This document shows positions 60,820 to 64,000 of a stretch of 64,000 nt of DNA, piece after piece. The position numbers were made by a program, and so were the translations under genes. Numbering within the stretch: the first letter of the stretch is position 1; every line of letters starts with the position of its first letter. The notes under the pieces are model-generated. The model was given only the letters and a program-made list of their open reading frames with translations, ran no database searches and was not told the DNA's origin. The DNA is from Pieris napi (Eukaryota; Arthropoda; Insecta; Lepidoptera; Pieridae), in contig NC_062238.1 of NCBI RefSeq assembly GCF_905475465.1, forward strand, positions 5,250,501 to 5,314,500, in the 5' to 3' direction.

Positions 60820-61101
60820 AGAAAAACACCTTTTTAACGGATTAGAAGTTATGTTTTATTATAAATTTACAATTATTTTACATAATTTTAAATTTAGTCG
60901 ATACCTAGTCTATAGGGAAATAAATACAGATAATACAACTTTTTCTACAGCTGTGATACTTTTTGAAATTGAACACCTTTTGTCTTCAGTCACACGCAAG
61001 CTGTAAAGCACGCGAAACGTCGGTTAAATTTAAAATTATGTGAAATAATTGTAAATTTATAATAAAACATAACTTCAAATCCGTTAAAAAGGTGTTTTTC
61101 T
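60820..61101. repeat. Inverted-repeat element with 80-bp arms
   Basis: Bases 60820-60899 and 61022-61101 are reverse complements with only a few mismatches, for example AAAACACCTTTTTAACGGAT against ATCCGTTAAAAAGGTGTTTT. The central 122 bases contain CACGCAAGCTGTAAAGCACG and CGAAACGTCGG, reminiscent of a common insect repeat. The 13-base sequence TGAAGTTAGAATT occurs just outside on both sides (60807-60819 and 61137-61149) and may be a target duplication. A 142-codon frame (60578-61006) crosses this element and is probably a by-product. Confidence 0.7.
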
Positions 61102-61623
61102 ATGTCTAAAAGTTATGTTAATAAAAGACAATACTATGAAGTTAGAATTGTCTGTTGTAAATGTGATAGTTATGATTGTCTTAAAATAACAGAAATAAAT
61201 TACGATAAATTTCTCCAAGTTTATTCCTAAGGTATGTTGTTATACTAAACAAAGTTGGGATACAACTTGCTTCACAGAAATTCCCCGTACGGTTCAATAA
61301 TATTTGTTGGGGAATAATATTTGTGTGAGCAAGCGGGTAAATCTAATTAGTCGACAATGCCGAACAGTGTGCACTTCGTAGCTTTCAGTTTGCTCTCTAA
61401 TTGTCCCCTCACTTCACTGCCCCGTGAACATACGTTCGCATTGCTTTATGGTCAGTACTCTAGAGAGTAGACACAATCAAATAATTCAGGAAATCACAAT
61501 ATGTAATTTTATAAAGAAATACGTGTTTTTATAAGATATATCACACTAATGGTTTAATAACGTTAATAACCTTTACGTAAGTCAGTAATAAAATTGGTAA
61601 AACTCGAAATATTTTGTTTGGTT
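61102..61623. other. Unassigned sequence
   Basis: Nothing recognised. Confidence 0.5.
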
Positions 61624-61735
61624 TATGAGTGCGTTGCCGGCTTATTAAAAAGAGTACAGTACGCTCTTTACTTGATTATCTTAAATATTTAAGATGAATA
61701 GTCACAAAGTGGTGGTGTGCTGTAAAAAATCCCCA
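61624..61735 (-). repeat. CR1/Jockey-type LINE 3' fragment
   Basis: GAGTGCGTTGCCGGCTTATT, then GTACGCTCTTTACTTG, then AGTGGTGGTGTGCTGTAAAA follows the order of 58534-58655 in the intact element. Diverged and short. Confidence 0.65.
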
Positions 61736-62989
61736 AACGATTGGTTGATATACCAAATTTAATGAATGAAAACCTTAACTCATATTTTCTTTTTACAAAG
61801 CATTTTAACAGTCATTAGGTAATGCTAAATTAAGTGCTTTGTGAGCGCCGTGGTCCACACCGCTACAGAGACCGCCTTGCGTTACACTTTTTGCTTTTTA
61901 TTTCCTCTTAAAGCTTTTATACTTTGAGTTCAACTATAATTTCGTCGTCATTTCCGCTGATTTTCATTAAAAAGGGTAAACTCGTGGAGAGTTTTAATAT
62001 TAAAATTGTTGACTTTCCTTTATCTCGATTGCAACTACTGACGAAAGGACCCTTGTCATAATTTTTTTTTAAATTAATCTGTCTTAAAAGGAATAATAAC
62101 TTTATAAATAAACTTTCAATACATTTACAGACTTTAAAATACAATACAACAAGACTTAAAAATAATTTTTTGTCTGTTCTGTGTCATAACACTTTGTTTC
62201 ATACAGCCTTCTGTCCCTTCAAACCCGGACAGTTATTGTTTCACTGAAGCTTTTGTATTCGACTGTTTGAATTCAACAATTGACCACGGATGCAGTACTA
62301 AACTATATAATTACAATACACGCGGAAGTTAATCCATATGAAATATGAATAAAACTACTGTTTACATAACTAGAATCTAGTTATTTAACTACCAGAATGT
62401 TTTAAAATAAATTTGAATGAAGCTTACAATACAAGCAAATACAATACAATAAAATAGCAAATAAAAAATATATATTAAACACAATTATATAACAATGCTT
62501 ATGTAGTAAATATTATGTGAATCACAAATTCTTTAATAAGAAAAAGGACGAGTTTATCTCTGACCCCAAACAAAAAAATTCATATGACTTTCGCCTGAAT
62601 TCCTTGGGAGCACAAACTTCCCCAATATTTGCTTTGTACTCAATTACGCCGAGGTCAACTGAAGGTTTTAGCGGAAAACCATTATCTTAAGGAGCGGCTT
62701 TAGAAAGTCTCATATTATTAAGATTCTAAATCAAGTGGGTCTTGGAACATTACCAAGCTATTGGTCAAATAAAGTGAGAGTGAAGTACTCGATATTCGGG
62801 TAGATACATTTTACGAGTAGCCCTCTTTCATAGACTAATAGATTCATAGACCAACAATGGTTTCCTTGGATACAAAACAGACTATTTAGCATATGTAATA
62901 ATATTAATGATGCAGTAGCGTAATTACCCTTTGTTTTAAGTCGCAGATCCGCTTCTTTAATTATTGTTATTTATAGACATCTAGAAGAA
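61736..62989. other. Unassigned AT-rich sequence
   Basis: Nothing recognised; a 75-codon minus-strand frame at 61917-62144 shows no motif. Confidence 0.5.
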
Positions 62990-63126
62990 CAGCCTTTTGT
63001 GCCTGACATAATATGTCGTCGAGTTTTAGTTAAAAAGAAATGCCGGTTTCCTCATCATGTTTTCCTTCACCGTAAGAAAGTGTTAATTGCGCACATATAT
63101 AAAAATCCAATGATACGCAGGCTCAA
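62990..63126 (-). repeat. tRNA-derived SINE, internal fragment
   Basis: TTTGTGCCTGACATAATATG, TGCCGGTTTCCTCATCATGT, TTTTCCTTCACCGTAAGAAA and AATTGCGCACATA match the SINE body in reverse orientation. The tRNA head is lost. Confidence 0.65.
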
Positions 63127-63554
63127 TACTTAAATTTAGAAATTCATCCATTCATTTCATAAATTTTAACATTTAGAAATATAAAAACTTGTACTTTATA
63201 AAAAATGTTTCTTACCGAGAGTTGGAATTTAGTTTTTCTGTAAAATTCAAAGTTAAGTTTATGCGAAAATCGTAAGACTACTACTACTCGTACATGTTAA
63301 GCCATTGAAACTAAACGAAGCTGTCTGATAGCTAAAATATATGGAAGATACAAAACGACTATAATTGCTTTACTAATGAACCGTATCGTAGGAAAATTCT
63401 TTTTGGCTATGCTAACACTCCGCAATAAGTGCACTTTTATTGACCTTAGTCATTACTTTAATCGAAAAATACAAAGTAACGTAATTAATAATAACTCGCA
63501 AGTATATAATAATTGCCACGCTTGGAAATATACAGAAAAGAAAAAAAAATCAGA

Positions 63555-63900
63555 ACTGGTCAAAGGGGTCTAGAACGGAGCATACTTAACATTAGAAAAA
63601 TGAATAAAATAAGACACTCAAGATAAGAAGCGTTACTAAAGCTACTGATGCCCTAAACTATGCTCTAAAGCTTAAATGGAGATGGGCAGGGCATGTAGCA
63701 AGACTAACTGACGACAGATGGACCATACGTGTGATCCGGGAGGCCCTATTGGGAAACGAAACAGAGGAAGACCGCTCACGAGATGGGCGGATGACATTGC
63801 TAAAACGGCTGTCACCAGCTGGATGCAACTCAACCAAACCCGAGATACCTGGAGATGCTTGGCCCTGCGGAAGGTTTCTTGCAAAATAATTGGGAAATAG
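63555..63900 (+). pseudogene. RTE-type LINE C-terminal remnant, frameshifted
   Basis: Three frames together cover the C-terminal zone of insect RTE-type endonuclease-reverse transcriptases. One gives LERSILNIRKMNKIRHS (from about 63568). The next gives ATDALNYALKLKWRWAGHVA and RLTDDRWTIRV. A third gives GKRNRGRPLTRWADDIAKTA and VTSWMQLNQTRDTWRCLA, ending at TAG 63898-63900. These match the recalled family pattern KWRWAGH-x-R-x-D-RW followed by RG-RP-RW-DD-I-TA-W-x-A-R-W. At least two frameshifts make it non-functional. It is a different subfamily from the remnants at 38950 and 49240. Confidence 0.8.
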
Positions 63901-64000
63901 AAAAAAGAAGTTATTGTAATTTATTTTCTTACAAACATGTATATACATAGTATTAAGTTTACTTTGTTCTTTAGCAAGAAATAAAAAGTCTTTTCATTTC

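Noticed and set aside
60578..61006. 142-codon frame
   Set aside because: It overlaps one arm of the inverted repeat at 60820-61101, has AT-driven composition and shows no motif.

Overview
The window reads as nuclear DNA of an insect, most likely a moth or butterfly. It is strongly AT-rich, holds no recognisable host gene, and carries a set of mobile-element relics typical of Lepidoptera: tRNA-derived SINEs with an A box and B box, CR1/Jockey-type and RTE-type non-LTR retrotransposon remains, small Helitrons with TC...CTAG ends, a PIF/Harbinger derivative with a TTA target duplication, and several foldback MITEs. The taxonomic call is inferred from these repeat families as I know them; no host gene confirms it.

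Region 1, bases 1-29198, is one giant palindrome. Bases 1-14214 recur in reverse complement at 14985-29198, around a unique 770-base spacer (14215-14984). Left position L pairs with 29198-L in the outer part and 29199-L in the inner part; the one-base step is a T run of 9 against 8 near 6611-6619. One substitution was also seen (13094 against 16105). Every other segment compared by eye was identical, but not every base was compared. The left arm starts at base 1, so the outer end of the palindrome is not visible. Each arm holds a foldback MITE, two Helitrons, a GC-rich MITE-like block, a decayed retrotransposon tail and a dense nested array of inverted and tandem repeats. The spacer holds an AT-rich cruciform-prone stretch and a 21-bp-stem hairpin with two CACGTG sites.

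Region 2, 29199-57300, starts with a 761-base PIF/Harbinger derivative and continues as AT-rich repeat-littered DNA: SINE copies at about 32.7, 35.9, 37.3, 38.5 and 40.0 kb, LINE tails at about 36.3, 39.0, 43.3, 44.0, 49.3 and 49.7 kb, two more copies of the foldback MITE (45.4 and 51.2 kb), a Helitron at 54.5 kb and a TA-flanked MITE at 55.2 kb.

Region 3, 57300-64000, has two SINEs, then a 5'-truncated non-LTR retrotransposon with an intact 437-codon reverse transcriptase frame on the minus strand (58418-59757), an inverted-repeat element at 60.8-61.1 kb, and a frameshifted RTE tail at 63.55-63.9 kb.

There is no operon or pathway here. The only long intact coding frame is the reverse transcriptase. 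The parts related by function are autonomous and parasitic elements: SINEs usually depend on LINE reverse transcriptases, and the MITEs and small Helitrons depend on enzymes encoded elsewhere.
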